56,468 bases of DNA, taken from positions 1 through 56,468 of the forward strand of contig JAGGVQ010000007.1 of assembly GCA_021157895.1 (NCBI GenBank), given 5' to 3'. Position numbers and translations under genes: made by a program. The number at the start of each line of letters is the position of its first letter. Within the stretch, counting starts at the first letter, position 1. This stretch comes from Dehalococcoidia bacterium. GTDB taxonomy: Bacteria; Chloroflexota; Dehalococcoidia; GIF9; AB-539-J10. Below are positions 20,012-29,387 of the stretch, piece after piece. Under the pieces are notes generated by a model. The model did no database searches and was not told the DNA's origin. It saw only the letters and a program-made list of their open reading frames with translations.

Positions 20012-21607
20012 ATGGAATGGGAAGTTCTTTATCGTAAGTGGCGCCCGCAAACCTTGGCTCAGGTTGTGGGACAGCATGTGGTGACTGAGACTTTGTGTCA
20101 TGCTGTTGAGAAGGGAGAAATAGGGCATGCATATCTCTTTTGCGGTCCTCGAGGTACAGGGAAAACCAGCACGGCTCGTATTTTGGCCAAGGCCGTGAAT
20201 TGCCCCCAGCAGAAGGGGGGAGAGCCGTGCAATGCTTGTGATATTTGCACCTCAATCACTGAAGGCAGGGCTTTGGACGTGATTGAGATAGATGCTGCCA
20301 GCAATCGCGGCATTGATGATATTCGTAGTCTCAGGGAGAAGGTCAATTACTCGCCGCAGCGGGCCAGGTACAAGGTATATATCATAGATGAAGTACACAT
20401 GCTTACTGAGGCAGCGGCCAATGCGTTATTGAAAACCCTGGAGGAGCCTCCAGAGCATGTTATTTTCATCTTGGCCACAACGGAGCCTCACAAAGTCATA
20501 TCCACTATCATGTCGCGATGCCAGAGATTTGATTTTCGCCGTTTACCGCAGGATACTATAGCCACCAAGTTGGAGGGGATAAGTCATAGTGAAAACATAA
20601 CTATCGCTCCTGAGTCGTTGAGACTCATTGCCCATGTAGCTGGTGGAAGTCTTCGAGACGCGGAGAACATATTACAGCAGTTAATTGCTTATCATGGGCA
20701 CGAGGTTGATGCTGGTCAAGTTGAAGAGATGCTTGGAGTTAGTGAAGATTCGAGGATCGGACCTCTAGTCGCAAGCATAGTTAATAAGGATGTTTCCACT
20801 GGTTTGAAGATTATCAATATGGTTGGCAGTGATGCTGTGAATCTGCGCCAATTTACCCAGGGATTAGTGAAGGAGCTACGCGGCTTGTTATTAGCCAAGA
20901 CTCGATGTGGTGAGATTCTGGACGTCGCAGCTGATGATCTGGCAGAGATGGAACGATTGGTGACTGGAGTCGACGTTGGTTTCTTGCTGCGAGCGGTCAA
21001 GCGCTTTGCTGATATTGATTTTCGTGGCAATGGCTATTCCACGTTGCCTTTGGAATTAGCCCTGGTGGAGTGCACGTTGTCTCCAGTTGTAGTCTATGGT
21101 GAGTCTTCGGACTCGAGTTCAGAGAAGATAGAGCAAGCGGTGAAGGGGGAAGAGAAGAAGGAGGTTGTTGTCTTATCACCAGGCTCTACCGTATCTTCTT
21201 CGCTGAGCAAGCCTCCTGTTTCCGAGGATATTTCCAGTACTGTAGGTGAAAGCGATGCTAGTGATATCGATTATTTTCATGGTCAATGGGGGAGGTTCAT
21301 CGATTCTTTGCGGGGGGAGGGCTCAGGAGGTACTCTGGATGCGTTTTTACGGAGTGCCTGCGAACCGATAGGTATTGATAATGACACTCTGGTATTGGGA
21401 TTTTATTATCCTTTTCACAAGGAAAAGATCGAGGAGCCCAAGTATAAGAGTTTGGTGGAGAAAAAAATCAAGGAGATTTTTGGCAAGCCTTATGCTGTAA
21501 AGTGTGTATTAATTGATTCTAAGAAAGACACGTCGCTGAAGCGCAGTAAAGGTAGTCCCTTAATTCAGGCGGCGCTGGAAATGGGGGGTAAAATCGAAAA
21601 TGGATAA
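20012..21607 (+). CDS. dnaX: DNA polymerase III subunit gamma/tau
   Basis: Clamp-loader ATPase. It begins MEWEVLYRKWRPQTLAQVVGQ with Walker A GPRGTGKTS, a zinc site (CPQQKGGEPCNACDIC), DEVHMLT Walker B and the SRC box (IMSRCQRFDFRRL). Domain III follows, then a low-complexity linker rich in Ser, Glu and Val, and a C-terminal tau-like domain of about 110 residues. I prefer ATG 20012 (531 aa) over the GTG at 20006. A run of seven A lies near the end (about 21462) but a frameshift there would remove little, so I do not propose one. It overlaps ybaB by 8 nt; the commonly associated recR is absent. Confidence 0.95.
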   Translation: MEWEVLYRKWRPQTLAQVVGQHVVTETLCHAVEKGEIGHAYLFCGPRGTGKTSTARILAKAVNCPQQKGGEPCNACDICTSITEGRALDVIEIDAASNRGIDDIRSLREKVNYSPQRARYKVYIIDEVHMLTEAAANALLKTLEEPPEHVIFILATTEPHKVISTIMSRCQRFDFRRLPQDTIATKLEGISHSENITIAPESLRLIAHVAGGSLRDAENILQQLIAYHGHEVDAGQVEEMLGVSEDSRIGPLVASIVNKDVSTGLKIINMVGSDAVNLRQFTQGLVKELRGLLLAKTRCGEILDVAADDLAEMERLVTGVDVGFLLRAVKRFADIDFRGNGYSTLPLELALVECTLSPVVVYGESSDSSSEKIEQAVKGEEKKEVVVLSPGSTVSSSLSKPPVSEDISSTVGESDASDIDYFHGQWGRFIDSLRGEGSGGTLDAFLRSACEPIGIDNDTLVLGFYYPFHKEKIEEPKYKSLVEKKIKEIFGKPYAVKCVLIDSKKDTSLKRSKGSPLIQAALEMGGKIENG

Positions 21608-21905
21608 GTCCTTATTGCGTCAGGCGCAGCAACTTCAGGAGAAAATGGCCAGGGTTCAACAGGAACTGGGTGAAGTTACGTTGGAGGCAAGTAGTGGAGG
21701 AGGGGCAGTGAAGGTTGTTATTGATGGACATCAAAAGGTTCGCTCGGTAGAAATAGCTCCTGGAGTAATTGTCGATAATGATATTGAGTTATTGCAGGAC
21801 ATGGTGATGACTGCTATGAATGAGGCCGTTCAGAAGTCTCAGGAGCTGGCCAGTAAACGATTCAGTAGCCTGAGTGGAGGGCTTAATATACCCGGCTTGA
21901 TGTAG
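21600..21905 (+). CDS. YbaB/EbfC nucleoid-associated protein
   Basis: A 101-aa DNA-binding protein of the YbaB family: an N-terminal helix (LLRQAQQLQEKMARVQQEL), a beta core (VTLEASSGGGAVKVVIDGHQKVRSVEI) and a C-terminal helix ending in a GGLNIPGLM tail typical of the family. It is translationally coupled to dnaX with GGGGGGT as Shine-Dalgarno sequence. Confidence 0.93.
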   Translation: MDKSLLRQAQQLQEKMARVQQELGEVTLEASSGGGAVKVVIDGHQKVRSVEIAPGVIVDNDIELLQDMVMTAMNEAVQKSQELASKRFSSLSGGLNIPGLM

Positions 21906-21984
21906 TAAAGCACATCCACTATGGTTATTGGTCTTCTCATGGGCATGTTTGTCATTGTAATAATAATGTCGTCGGCATTTCATA

Positions 21985-22013
21985 TTGACAATGCCCGTGT
22001 AACAAATTACAAT
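21985..22013 (+). promoter_or_regulatory. Strong promoter of the APC permease gene
   Basis: A consensus TTGACA (21985-21990), 17 nt, and TACAAT (22008-22013). Start of transcription is expected near 22020, giving a leader of about 40 nt with GTAAGGTG before the TTG start codon. A 38-codon hydrophobic ORF (21921-22037) overlaps the promoter but has no clear ribosome site. Confidence 0.65.
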
Positions 22014-22059
22014 CCCCCGCAATTGGGAACAGCATGATAAGTTGTAAGGTGATTTAAGC

Positions 22060-23556
22060 TTGCAAGCTGACTGGCAGCCCAAGCCCGGTGACAAGTTTGT
22101 TCATCGTCCTCGAACCAAAGCCCATCCTTTGATACGAGCCTTGGGGGTTTCTGGGTTGTTTGGCGCTGGCTATGGCAATGTTGGTTCTTCCATATATTAT
22201 GCCCTGGGACTAGTGGCGTTGGTTGCTCTGGGAGCAACCCCCATTTGCCTGCTTATTGCTGGCGTATTTTTTGTATTTACGGCTCTTTCCTATGCTGAGG
22301 GTACAGCCATGCTTCCTGGAGCTGGAGGCTCGGCCAGCTTCGCTCGTCACGGATTTAATGACTTGGCTGGTTCCATTGCTGGGTGGGCGTTGGCATTTAG
22401 CTATATTGTTACCATAGCCATTTCAGCCTATGCGGTGCCTTCCTATCTGGGGTATTTCTGGGCACCACTGAAAGATTCTGCCATCCTCGGGACATCTGCT
22501 GCCATAGCGATTGTCTTTTTCTTGATGTTGCTAAATATTGTTGGTATCAAGGAGTCTTCGATCTTGAACGTTGCTTTTGCCATTCTTGATGTGTGTACGC
22601 AGGTTATCATTATCGTCTTGGCAGTAGTATTTTTATTGCAGCCGCAGCTATTGTGGCATCGCGTGATTGACTATTGGCCCTCGTGGTCCAGTTTAGTTTT
22701 CGGCATTGCCATGGCCAGTATTGCCTATACCGGGGTGGAGACAATTTCTCAGCTGTCTGAGGAAACCAAGAGGCCTGCTGTTAATGCCCCCAGGGCACTA
22801 CTTTTAATGATGGTGGTAGTGCTGGTTCTGTTTGCTGGTATATCTGTGGCGGGCTTCTCGGCGATGACTCCATCAGAGTTAGCCATGGAGTGGGCGCGGG
22901 ATCCTGTGGCAGGCATCGCCCAGCAACTATCGGTTATCTTGATTGGGGAAGGCATGGCACAGGGCTTGTTGCTTGCGCTATGCAAGTTTTTACCTGTGCT
23001 GGTCGCTATACTGGCAGCTACCATATTAGTAGTGGCTACCAATGCCGGACTTATGGGTATATCGAGATTGACATTTTCCTTGGGCAGATTTCAGTTGATT
23101 CCGCTAGCTCTATCTCGAGTACACCATAAGTTTAAAACCCCGTACCGGGCTATAATTATTTTTGCTGTTATGGCTATGGCGTTGATTAGTTCCGGTTATT
23201 TTGCTCCAGACACTTTTATCATTCTGGGGGGCCTGTATGCCTTTGGTTCTTTGTTCTCCTTTGCTCTGTCGCATGCCTCGATATTGCGATTGCGGGTGAC
23301 GCAGCCTGAGCTTCCGCGTCCCTTTAAGCTAAGGGGTAATATTAAATTGCGGGGATATTATTTACCGATAACTGCTATTTTGGGCTTGATAGCTACTGTT
23401 GCTGTTTGGTTAGTGGTTGTGGTTGTGCAATTTGATACTGTCTGGATTGGATTTGGCTGGATGGCAATAGGTATGCTTGTATATTATCTGTTTCGGCGTC
23501 ACAAAAAGCTCCCACTGGTGGGAAGAGTCCAGGAGATTAAGGCCTCCGTTGACTAG
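22060..23556 (+). CDS. APC-family permease, possibly KimA-like
   Basis: A polytopic transporter of 498 aa with about 12 membrane helices. The first helix GNVGSSIYYALGLVALVALG and GGSASFARHGFNDLAGSIAGWAL are typical of the APC superfamily. Start at TTG 22060 with GTAAGGTG. It is followed at once by a universal stress protein and two TrkA/RCK proteins. That context recalls KimA, an APC-type potassium importer whose C-terminal domain is USP-like, although amino-acid transport remains possible. Family is certain, substrate open. Confidence 0.85.
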   Translation: MQADWQPKPGDKFVHRPRTKAHPLIRALGVSGLFGAGYGNVGSSIYYALGLVALVALGATPICLLIAGVFFVFTALSYAEGTAMLPGAGGSASFARHGFNDLAGSIAGWALAFSYIVTIAISAYAVPSYLGYFWAPLKDSAILGTSAAIAIVFFLMLLNIVGIKESSILNVAFAILDVCTQVIIIVLAVVFLLQPQLLWHRVIDYWPSWSSLVFGIAMASIAYTGVETISQLSEETKRPAVNAPRALLLMMVVVLVLFAGISVAGFSAMTPSELAMEWARDPVAGIAQQLSVILIGEGMAQGLLLALCKFLPVLVAILAATILVVATNAGLMGISRLTFSLGRFQLIPLALSRVHHKFKTPYRAIIIFAVMAMALISSGYFAPDTFIILGGLYAFGSLFSFALSHASILRLRVTQPELPRPFKLRGNIKLRGYYLPITAILGLIATVAVWLVVVVVQFDTVWIGFGWMAIGMLVYYLFRRHKKLPLVGRVQEIKASVD

Positions 23557-23577
23557 AAAAAAAAAGCGGCGTAATAT
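23549..23577 (+). promoter_or_regulatory. Promoter of the USP-trkA-pheA unit
   Basis: TTGACT (23549-23554, overlapping the permease stop codon), 17 nt containing a run of nine A, then TAATAT (23572-23577). The -10 box ends 9 nt before ATG 23587, with no Shine-Dalgarno sequence, so the mRNA should be leaderless. Confidence 0.55.
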
Positions 23578-23586
23578 CACGAATCG

Positions 23587-24018
23587 ATGATGGTTAAGAA
23601 GATATTGGTCCCAGTGAGAGGACGTGGTGCTGATGATGATGCTTTAAAATTAGCTTGTACCGTGGCACAAAAGTCTAAGGCTGAGGTTTATGTGCTGTAT
23701 ATTATTGAGGTGGCAAGGGATCTTCCTCTGGATGCTCATGTTGACGAGGAAGTGGGGAAAGCAGAGGAAGTTCTGACTCATGCCGAGGATATTGCTGCTG
23801 ATATTGGTTATGACATCGACACTGATTTGATACAGTCCAGGGATATTGGTTCTGCCATTGTTGATGAAGTTGTCCAGAGAAATGTAGACCTGGTTGTGAT
23901 GGGGATTGGTTACCGTAATCCTCTGGGCAAGTTTGATTTGGGCGACATTATTCCTTATGTTCTCAAGGAGGCTCCCTGCCAAGTGCTGGTATATCGCGGA
24001 TATAAGCCTTCCGAATAA
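23587..24018 (+). CDS. Universal stress protein (UspA family)
   Basis: A 143-aa single USP domain: KKILVPVRGRGADDDALKLACTVAQKSKAEVYVLYIIEV at the start and VDLVVMGIGYRNPLGKFDLGDIIPYVLKEAPCQVLVYRG at the end. The ATP-binding glycine loop is modified (the common GS before the last helix is GD), so nucleotide binding is uncertain. Placed between the permease and the RCK genes, it may be a cytosolic regulatory subunit of the transporter. Confidence 0.88.
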   Translation: MMVKKILVPVRGRGADDDALKLACTVAQKSKAEVYVLYIIEVARDLPLDAHVDEEVGKAEEVLTHAEDIAADIGYDIDTDLIQSRDIGSAIVDEVVQRNVDLVVMGIGYRNPLGKFDLGDIIPYVLKEAPCQVLVYRGYKPSE

Positions 24019-24021
24019 GTG

Positions 24022-24420
24022 ATGAAAGTTTTTGTCATAGGTTGTGGCCGTATGGGGGCTGAATTGGCCAGTAGATTGGATGCTGAGGGGCACCAGGTTG
24101 TTATCATAGATACCGATGCCAGCAGCTTTGATAAGCTCCCCTCTGATTTTAAGGGGACGACTTTGCTGGGAGATGCTACTGATGAGGAGGTGTTGAGGAA
24201 GGCAGGCATTGCAGATGCTGATGGGTTTGTTGCTATTACTAGGGAGGATGATAAAAATGCCATGACAGCTCAGATTGCCAAAGAGATATTTCATATACCC
24301 AGGGTTCTCTGTCGTATCTATGACCCTCTGCGCGAGGAATTTTATAAGACTCTAGGGCTTGAGGGGCTCAGTCCCACTAGCATCGTTGCCAATCTTCTCA
24401 AAGAGAAATTGGAGCAGTAG
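24022..24420 (+). CDS. TrkA-N (RCK) NAD-binding protein
   Basis: A 132-aa RCK_N domain: MKVFVIGCGRMGAELASRL with GxGxxG, an acidic end of strand 2 (VVIIDTD) for ribose binding and GDATDEEVLRKAGIADADGFVAIT. It lacks the RCK_C domain, which the next gene has. GTG 24019 is an alternative start 3 nt upstream. Likely a regulatory subunit gating potassium uptake according to NAD(H) or ATP. No TrkH/KtrB channel is in the window. Confidence 0.87.
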   Translation: MKVFVIGCGRMGAELASRLDAEGHQVVIIDTDASSFDKLPSDFKGTTLLGDATDEEVLRKAGIADADGFVAITREDDKNAMTAQIAKEIFHIPRVLCRIYDPLREEFYKTLGLEGLSPTSIVANLLKEKLEQ

Positions 24421-25104
24421 ATGTATATCATGATTGTTGGGGGGGGAAAGACGGGTTATTATCTATGCCGGAAGCTGATAGCCCTGGAACACGAAGTGCT
24501 GATGGTTGAGAAAAGGCTGGATAGATGCGATGAGATTCGTGAAGAGCTTGGTAGCGTTGCCTTGTGTGGGGATGGCAGTGAAATATCTGTTTTGTCCAAG
24601 GCAGGGATATCCCGAGCAGAGATGTTGATTGCTGTTACTGATGAGGATGAGGACAACCTGGCAGTCTGCCAGATTGCCAAGCAAAAGTTTAAAGTTCCCC
24701 AGGTTATTGCCAAGATTAATAACCCGAGGAACGAGCATATTTTTGCTAAGCTCGGAATAGATCGCAGTGTGAATGTGGCTGAGCTTGTTTTGGAGCGAGT
24801 CGAATTGCAACTCTCGAGCTCTACCGTGGTCCATCTGCTGAGCTTTCCTGATAGTAGCCTGGATATTGTATTTGTCAGGGTAACTGAGGGTTCGGGGATA
24901 TTGGACAAATCTCCGAAGGAGCTATCCCTACCTTCAGGTTGTCTTACCTGCTTGTTCCGGATTCGCGGACAAGGGGCTGGTGTACTGAACCAAGACACTA
25001 TATTTGAAGTTGGTGACCAGCTGATTTGTTCTATTCCTAGTGGCAGTATGGGGGAGGTGCGAGCACTGCTTGCTGGCGGTCAAGTGACAGCGAGCAATGA
25101 CTAA
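24421..25104 (+). CDS. TrkA-type RCK protein (N and C domains)
   Basis: A 227-aa protein with RCK_N (MIVGGGKTGYYLCRKLIALEHEVLMVEK; GDGSEISVLSKAGISRAEMLIAVTDEDEDN) and a C-terminal RCK_C domain (about 140-220; VHLLSFPDSSLDIVFVRVTEGSGILDKSPKELSLP, DTIFEVGDQLICS). It directly abuts the first RCK gene, so the two may form a hetero-oligomeric ring. It overlaps pheA by 8 nt. Confidence 0.9.
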   Translation: MYIMIVGGGKTGYYLCRKLIALEHEVLMVEKRLDRCDEIREELGSVALCGDGSEISVLSKAGISRAEMLIAVTDEDEDNLAVCQIAKQKFKVPQVIAKINNPRNEHIFAKLGIDRSVNVAELVLERVELQLSSSTVVHLLSFPDSSLDIVFVRVTEGSGILDKSPKELSLPSGCLTCLFRIRGQGAGVLNQDTIFEVGDQLICSIPSGSMGEVRALLAGGQVTASND

Positions 25105-25924
25105 GATCGCTTTTCAGGGAGAGAGGGGTGCTTTCAGCGAGGATGCTGCTACCAGATTTTTTGGTACGCATATCGATTTCTTGCCCTGTGCTTATTTAAG
25201 GGATGTCTTTCAAGCAGTGCTGACGGAGGAAGTCCCTTTTGGCATGGTTCCTGTAGAAAATTCTCAGGCAGGCAGCATCAATGATACCTATGATTTACTG
25301 TTGTCCTATCCTCTTAACATCTTTGCTGAGCTTATCCTGAGGGTGCATCATTGTCTTATGGCTTTGCCAGGACAATCCCTGGCAGAGATAACTGCAGTTT
25401 ATTCTCATCCCCAGGCGTTGGCTCAGTGTGACAAATTTTTGAGCCAGCTTCAAGTTGAGACTATTCCTGCTTATGATACTGCAGGCAGTGCCAAAATGAT
25501 AAAGGAAAAGCACTTACGTGATTGTGCTGCCATAGCTAATAGTAGGGCTGCTGATATTTATGGACTAGAGGTTTTGGCGTCGGGCATTGAAACCAACCCT
25601 CATAACTATACCAGGTTTTTTGCTATTTCCAAGCAGAAAACTCGACCCGCAAGGGAGAATAAAACTTCGCTGGTTTTTGCTGTCAAACACGTGTCCGGCG
25701 CATTATATTCTATCTTGGGCATTTTCGCTGCCAGGGATATAAATCTGACAAAGTTGGAGTCCAGACCCAGCAGGGATAAGCCCTGGGAGTATGTGTTTTA
25801 CGCTGATTTTGAGGGTCATGTGGATAGCGAGATATATCGGGGTGTCATTGAGGAGCTCCGGGAGAAAACTACTTTTCTTCGCTTGCTTGGCTCTTACCCC
25901 AAGTCTGAAGAGCGGCTAGCCTAG
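25097..25924 (+). CDS. pheA: Prephenate dehydratase
   Basis: Makes phenylpyruvate in phenylalanine synthesis. The 275-aa monofunctional form starts KIAFQGERGAFSEDAATRFF, has GMVPVENSQAGSINDTYDLL, the catalytic TRF motif in NYTRFFAIS and a C-terminal ACT domain with the ESRPSRDKPWEYVFYADFEGH binding region for feedback inhibition by phenylalanine. Its end overlaps the convergent HIT gene by 9 nt. Confidence 0.95.
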   Translation: MTKIAFQGERGAFSEDAATRFFGTHIDFLPCAYLRDVFQAVLTEEVPFGMVPVENSQAGSINDTYDLLLSYPLNIFAELILRVHHCLMALPGQSLAEITAVYSHPQALAQCDKFLSQLQVETIPAYDTAGSAKMIKEKHLRDCAAIANSRAADIYGLEVLASGIETNPHNYTRFFAISKQKTRPARENKTSLVFAVKHVSGALYSILGIFAARDINLTKLESRPSRDKPWEYVFYADFEGHVDSEIYRGVIEELREKTTFLRLLGSYPKSEERLA

Positions 25925-26392
25925 CTCTGCTTTGAGTTTCCTGTATGTGGCAGCCAATGCCTCCGAAGTAACCTTGGTGTTGGATAGTATGGGCATGAAA
26001 TTGGTGTCGCCTTGCCATCGGGGGACTACATGAGTATGCATGTGGTCTTCTATTCCTGCCCCGGCCGCCTTGCCGATATTGATTCCAATGTTAAATCCAG
26101 CAGGTTTCAGCACGGCAGATAATAATTCGGTGCTTTTTTTCACAAGTTGAAAGTGTTCCATTACCTCTTGATTGGAGAGGTCCCCTAAGTTGGCTGAGTG
26201 TCGGTATGGGGCTATCATTAAATGACCAGGATTATAGGGGAAAGCGTTGAGCATAATGAAATTATATTGACCGCGATAGAGAATGAGGTTTGCCTCGTCC
26301 AGAGTTTCCTTAGGTTTTTGGCATAAAATGCAACCGTTACCCTTCGGTTTCTCTATGTACTCTATTCTCCAGGGGGCCCAGATATACTCCAT
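25916..26392 (-). CDS. HIT-family hydrolase
   Basis: A histidine-triad nucleotide hydrolase or transferase. The active site is HMHTHVVPRW, N-terminal LWAPWR-like sequence is MEYIWAPWRIEYIE, and CILCQK suggests a zinc pair. The start is better placed at the fourth codon of the ORF (ATG 26392, 158 aa), because family members begin at this WAPWR segment and because a -10 box abuts the upstream ATG. Substrate probably a dinucleoside polyphosphate or AMP conjugate. Confidence 0.9.
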   Translation of the reverse strand: MEYIWAPWRIEYIEKPKGNGCILCQKPKETLDEANLILYRGQYNFIMLNAFPYNPGHLMIAPYRHSANLGDLSNQEVMEHFQLVKKSTELLSAVLKPAGFNIGINIGKAAGAGIEDHMHTHVVPRWQGDTNFMPILSNTKVTSEALAATYRKLKAELG

Positions 26393-26401
26393 TTGATCCA
26401 T

Positions 26402-26430
26402 ATACTATGCTAAATAGTTTCTGGTTGCAA
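26402..26430 (-). promoter_or_regulatory. Promoter of the HIT gene
   Basis: On the minus strand, TTGCAA (26425-26430), 17 nt, TAGTAT (26402-26407). The -10 box ends 9 nt before ATG 26392, making the mRNA leaderless from the WAPWR start. Confidence 0.5.
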
Positions 26431-26604
26431 TAACAGTATGGGGTTATTCTGAAGGAGGAACTCCAGTCGATTCCTTCGGGCTGGAGGCTGTTAACTGGAG
26501 ATAGTTGTGTTAGTGGAGACCTTTGCTTGGGCATGATGGAGTTATGCTACAATTTAAGCCCGGTATTATGATCGGAATGAATTAGTTGTCGGATTTTAAT
26601 AGAT

Positions 26605-27948
26605 ATGTTGGAAGTATTAACACAGAAGTTAACCGGAATATTTCGTAGCCTGGGAAAGAAGGGTAAGCTTACTGAAAAAGAAGTTGATGTCGCCTTGAGG
26701 GAGATACGGCTGGCTCTGCTTGAAGCGGATGTGAATTTTAAGGTGGTGCGGGAATTTTTGTCCACGGTAAGGGAACGCGCTGTTGAGACTGAGGTATTAC
26801 AAAGCCTGACATCGGTACAGCAGATCGTTAAAATCGTCAATGAAGAGATGGTTGGTATCCTGGGGAGGGAACCTGGTCAATTAAATCTTTCTCATCGGCC
26901 CTCGGTAATTCTGCTTGTTGGGTTACAGGGCTCAGGCAAGACAACCACTGTTGTAAAGTTGGCATCTCATCTGAAGCGTAGGGGGCAGAACTCGCTGCTG
27001 GTAGCAGCTGATACCAAGCGTCCTGCTGCTGTGGAGCAACTTAAGCTGTTAGGAGAACAGCAGAACATCCAGGTGTATAGCGAGGGCACCAGTGCTATAC
27101 CGGTAACTATTTGTCGCCATGCCTTGGGGAAGGCTAAGCAAATGATGGCAGATTGGCTGATTGTGGATACTCAGGGGCGTTTGCAGACCGATGAACATGT
27201 GATGGCAGAACTGAGTGATATGAAAGGTAAATTAGAACCTACTGAGGTGTTGTTGACGGTGGACGCGATGACGGGACAAGATGCTGTGAAAATAGCTCAA
27301 GAATTCCATCAGAGGATTGGACTTACCGGGCTTATCCTGACCAAGATGGATGGGGATGCTAGAGGTGGGGCTGCGCTATCTATCCGGTATGTTACCGGGG
27401 TTCCGATAAAGTTTATGGGGGTGGGAGAGAAGGTGGAGGATCTGGAGCTATTTTATCCTGATCGGCTGGCCTCTCGCATTTTGGGAATGGGTGACATGCT
27501 TACCCTTATTGAGAAAGCCGACAGGGCTATGGATCAACAGCAGCTTAAGCAGTGGCAGAAGAAAATGAGCACTGCTAGCCTTGATGTTGAAGATACTTTG
27601 GCTCAACTGCGCCAGGTAAGGAAGATGGGTTCATTGAGCCGTCTTGTTGAAATGCTCCCAGGATTTTCTCAATTTGCCTCACGGCTACCTGGAGATGCTG
27701 GGGAAAGCCAATTAAGGAAGGTGGAGGCTATTATTCTGTCTATGACTCCTGAGGAGCGGCGTAATCCTGCGGTGATTAATGGTAGCCGGCGCCATCGTAT
27801 TGCTGCTGGAAGTGGAACAACTACTAAGGATGTTAACCAATTTCTCAACCAGTTTTACCAGATACAGAAATTAACCAAGATGATGAAGCGAGGCCGGTTA
27901 CCAAAGGGCATGCAGGGCATATTTTTTCATCAGGGTCACTCCAGGTAA
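26605..27948 (+). CDS. ffh: Signal recognition particle protein Ffh
   Basis: The SRP GTPase that targets membrane proteins. N domain, then G domain with [21 protein letters not shown], and [14 protein letters not shown], and an M domain (about 300-447) with [19 protein letters not shown]. The G3 motif reads DTQGRL instead of the almost universal DTAGRL, which is unusual. Upstream (26431-26604) is a hairpin CTCCAG/CTGGAG around a T/C-rich loop (about 26460-26487) and a possible TACAAT at 26552; the role is unclear. The 3' end overlaps rpoD by 13 nt in convergent orientation. Confidence 0.95.
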   Translation: MLEVLTQKLTGIFRSLGKKGKLTEKEVDVALREIRLALLEADVNFKVVREFLSTVRERAVETEVLQSLTSVQQIVKIVNEEMVGILGREPGQLNLSHRPSVILLVGLQGSGKTTTVVKLASHLKRRGQNSLLVAADTKRPAAVEQLKLLGEQQNIQVYSEGTSAIPVTICRHALGKAKQMMADWLIVDTQGRLQTDEHVMAELSDMKGKLEPTEVLLTVDAMTGQDAVKIAQEFHQRIGLTGLILTKMDGDARGGAALSIRYVTGVPIKFMGVGEKVEDLELFYPDRLASRILGMGDMLTLIEKADRAMDQQQLKQWQKKMSTASLDVEDTLAQLRQVRKMGSLSRLVEMLPGFSQFASRLPGDAGESQLRKVEAIILSMTPEERRNPAVINGSRRHRIAAGSGTTTKDVNQFLNQFYQIQKLTKMMKRGRLPKGMQGIFFHQGHSR

Positions 27949-29387
27949 TCTCTGAGCCTGCGGCTGAGTTTGGGATGGCGGAGCTTACGTAAAGCTTTTG
28001 CTTCGATTTGGCGAATTCTTTCTCTGGTGACATTGAATTCTTTGCCTACCTCTTCCAAAGTTCGGCCTCGTCCGTCTTGAAGGCCGAATCTAAGTTGTAG
28101 CACCCTCTTCTCCCTGGGACTTAATTCATCCAGCACGGACTCAATTTGTTCCTTGAGTAGTTGTTGAGAAACTGCGGATATGGGAGCCAGGCTAGTGTGA
28201 TCTTCTACAAAGTCACTCAGCCGGCTGTCCTCTTCTTCCCCGATAGGTGTTTCTAGGGAAGTGGGTTCATGATGGAATAAGTTCATGATCCCCTCGATTT
28301 TCTCCGGTGTTATATCCTGATGCTGGCAAATTTCATCGCGTGTTGGCTCACGTCCATACTCTTGAGTTAGCTCTCGCGTGGTTCTCAGTAACCTGTTAAT
28401 TGTCTCAATCATGTGAACAGGGATACGAATTGTGCGGGCGTGGTCGGCTATGGACCTGGTGATACCTTGCTTGATCCACCAAGTGGCATAGGTGCTGAAT
28501 TTATATCCTTTCCTGTACTGGAATTTGTGCACGGCCCTGATAAGTCCGATATTTCCTTCCTGGATAAGGTCAAGCAGAGACATGCCATGTCCAATATATT
28601 TCTTGGCTATACTTACTACCAGGCGTAGATTGGCCTGAATGAGATGTGTTTCAGCTCTTTCTGCTTCACTTTTTATCTTTTCAAAATGGTCTGCGAATGT
28701 GCTGGCATGTGAACTCACGGCGTGAAGAAATTCACTATCGGATAAGCAAGCTGGTATTTCCTGCCAGGGAATCTGTTCTTTGATGGATTTCAGTATCTGT
28801 GGAGACAGGAGATGACTGCTTATGGAGAGGGCGATAATAGCTTTTTCTGCAGCAGGAGTATCTCCATTTATTCTTTGTGCTACTTTGGTGAGGAGTGCTG
28901 GGTCGGTAACTTTATCAATAGCAGATTGGAATTCAGGGTTCATAGTTGTTTCCAGCAAATCACAAGAGCTACTATCAATGCCCAGATGCTCTCTTATCAC
29001 CTGAACCACGGGATAAGATTGATACAGCTGGTCAAGCAGGTATATTACGATGTCAGTTGTTGTGGGAGAGGTTTTGTATTTCTTGAAATGTGCCTCTTCT
29101 ATTCTCTTCAGATAATTCCCCTGCTCTGTTTTGTGGGACAGGATTTTTTCCTCAGCAGCCTTAAGTAATGGCACTTTGCCGATTTCGTGGAGGTACATGC
29201 GAGCTGAGTCATCACTTACCTCCTCTGGCTCGATTTGTGGTTTGATCTCTTTGGTAGAATCTTCCTCAGATATAACTTCATTATCAGAATCCAATTCACT
29301 ATCCGTTTCACTAAGGAGAATATTTTCTATTGCCCTCTCAGCGTTTTTCTTGCTGTTGGCAGGACTGCTATTTTTGACTGGTGTCAT
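27936..29387 (-). CDS. rpoD: Primary sigma factor (sigma-70, RpoD)
   Basis: Region 1.2 ([16 protein letters not shown]) is followed by a non-conserved insert of about 150 residues, then region 2 ([59 protein letters not shown]), region 3 and region 4 ([50 protein letters not shown]). The perfect region 2.4/4.2 sequences fit the TTGACA/TATAAT boxes seen in this window. It has GGAGGAAT before ATG and overlaps dnaG by 20 nt. Confidence 0.96.
   Translation of the reverse strand: MTPVKNSSPANSKKNAERAIENILLSETDSELDSDNEVISEEDSTKEIKPQIEPEEVSDDSARMYLHEIGKVPLLKAAEEKILSHKTEQGNYLKRIEEAHFKKYKTSPTTTDIVIYLLDQLYQSYPVVQVIREHLGIDSSSCDLLETTMNPEFQSAIDKVTDPALLTKVAQRINGDTPAAEKAIIALSISSHLLSPQILKSIKEQIPWQEIPACLSDSEFLHAVSSHASTFADHFEKIKSEAERAETHLIQANLRLVVSIAKKYIGHGMSLLDLIQEGNIGLIRAVHKFQYRKGYKFSTYATWWIKQGITRSIADHARTIRIPVHMIETINRLLRTTRELTQEYGREPTRDEICQHQDITPEKIEGIMNLFHHEPTSLETPIGEEEDSRLSDFVEDHTSLAPISAVSQQLLKEQIESVLDELSPREKRVLQLRFGLQDGRGRTLEEVGKEFNVTRERIRQIEAKALRKLRHPKLSRRLRDYLE

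Noticed and set aside
21459-21468. A7 slippery run in dnaX as programmed frameshift
   Set aside because: It lies inside the conserved-looking C-terminal domain, near the end; no stem-loop or gamma-sized product is evident.
21921-22037. 38-codon hydrophobic ORF (MVIGLLMGMFVIVIIMSSAF) between ybaB and the permease
   Set aside because: No ribosome site and it overlaps the consensus promoter; could be chance.
26431-26604. SRP RNA or T-box upstream of ffh
   Set aside because: The hairpin CTCCAG/CTGGAG lacks the GGAA tetraloop and conserved SRP core, and no T-box sequence is seen.
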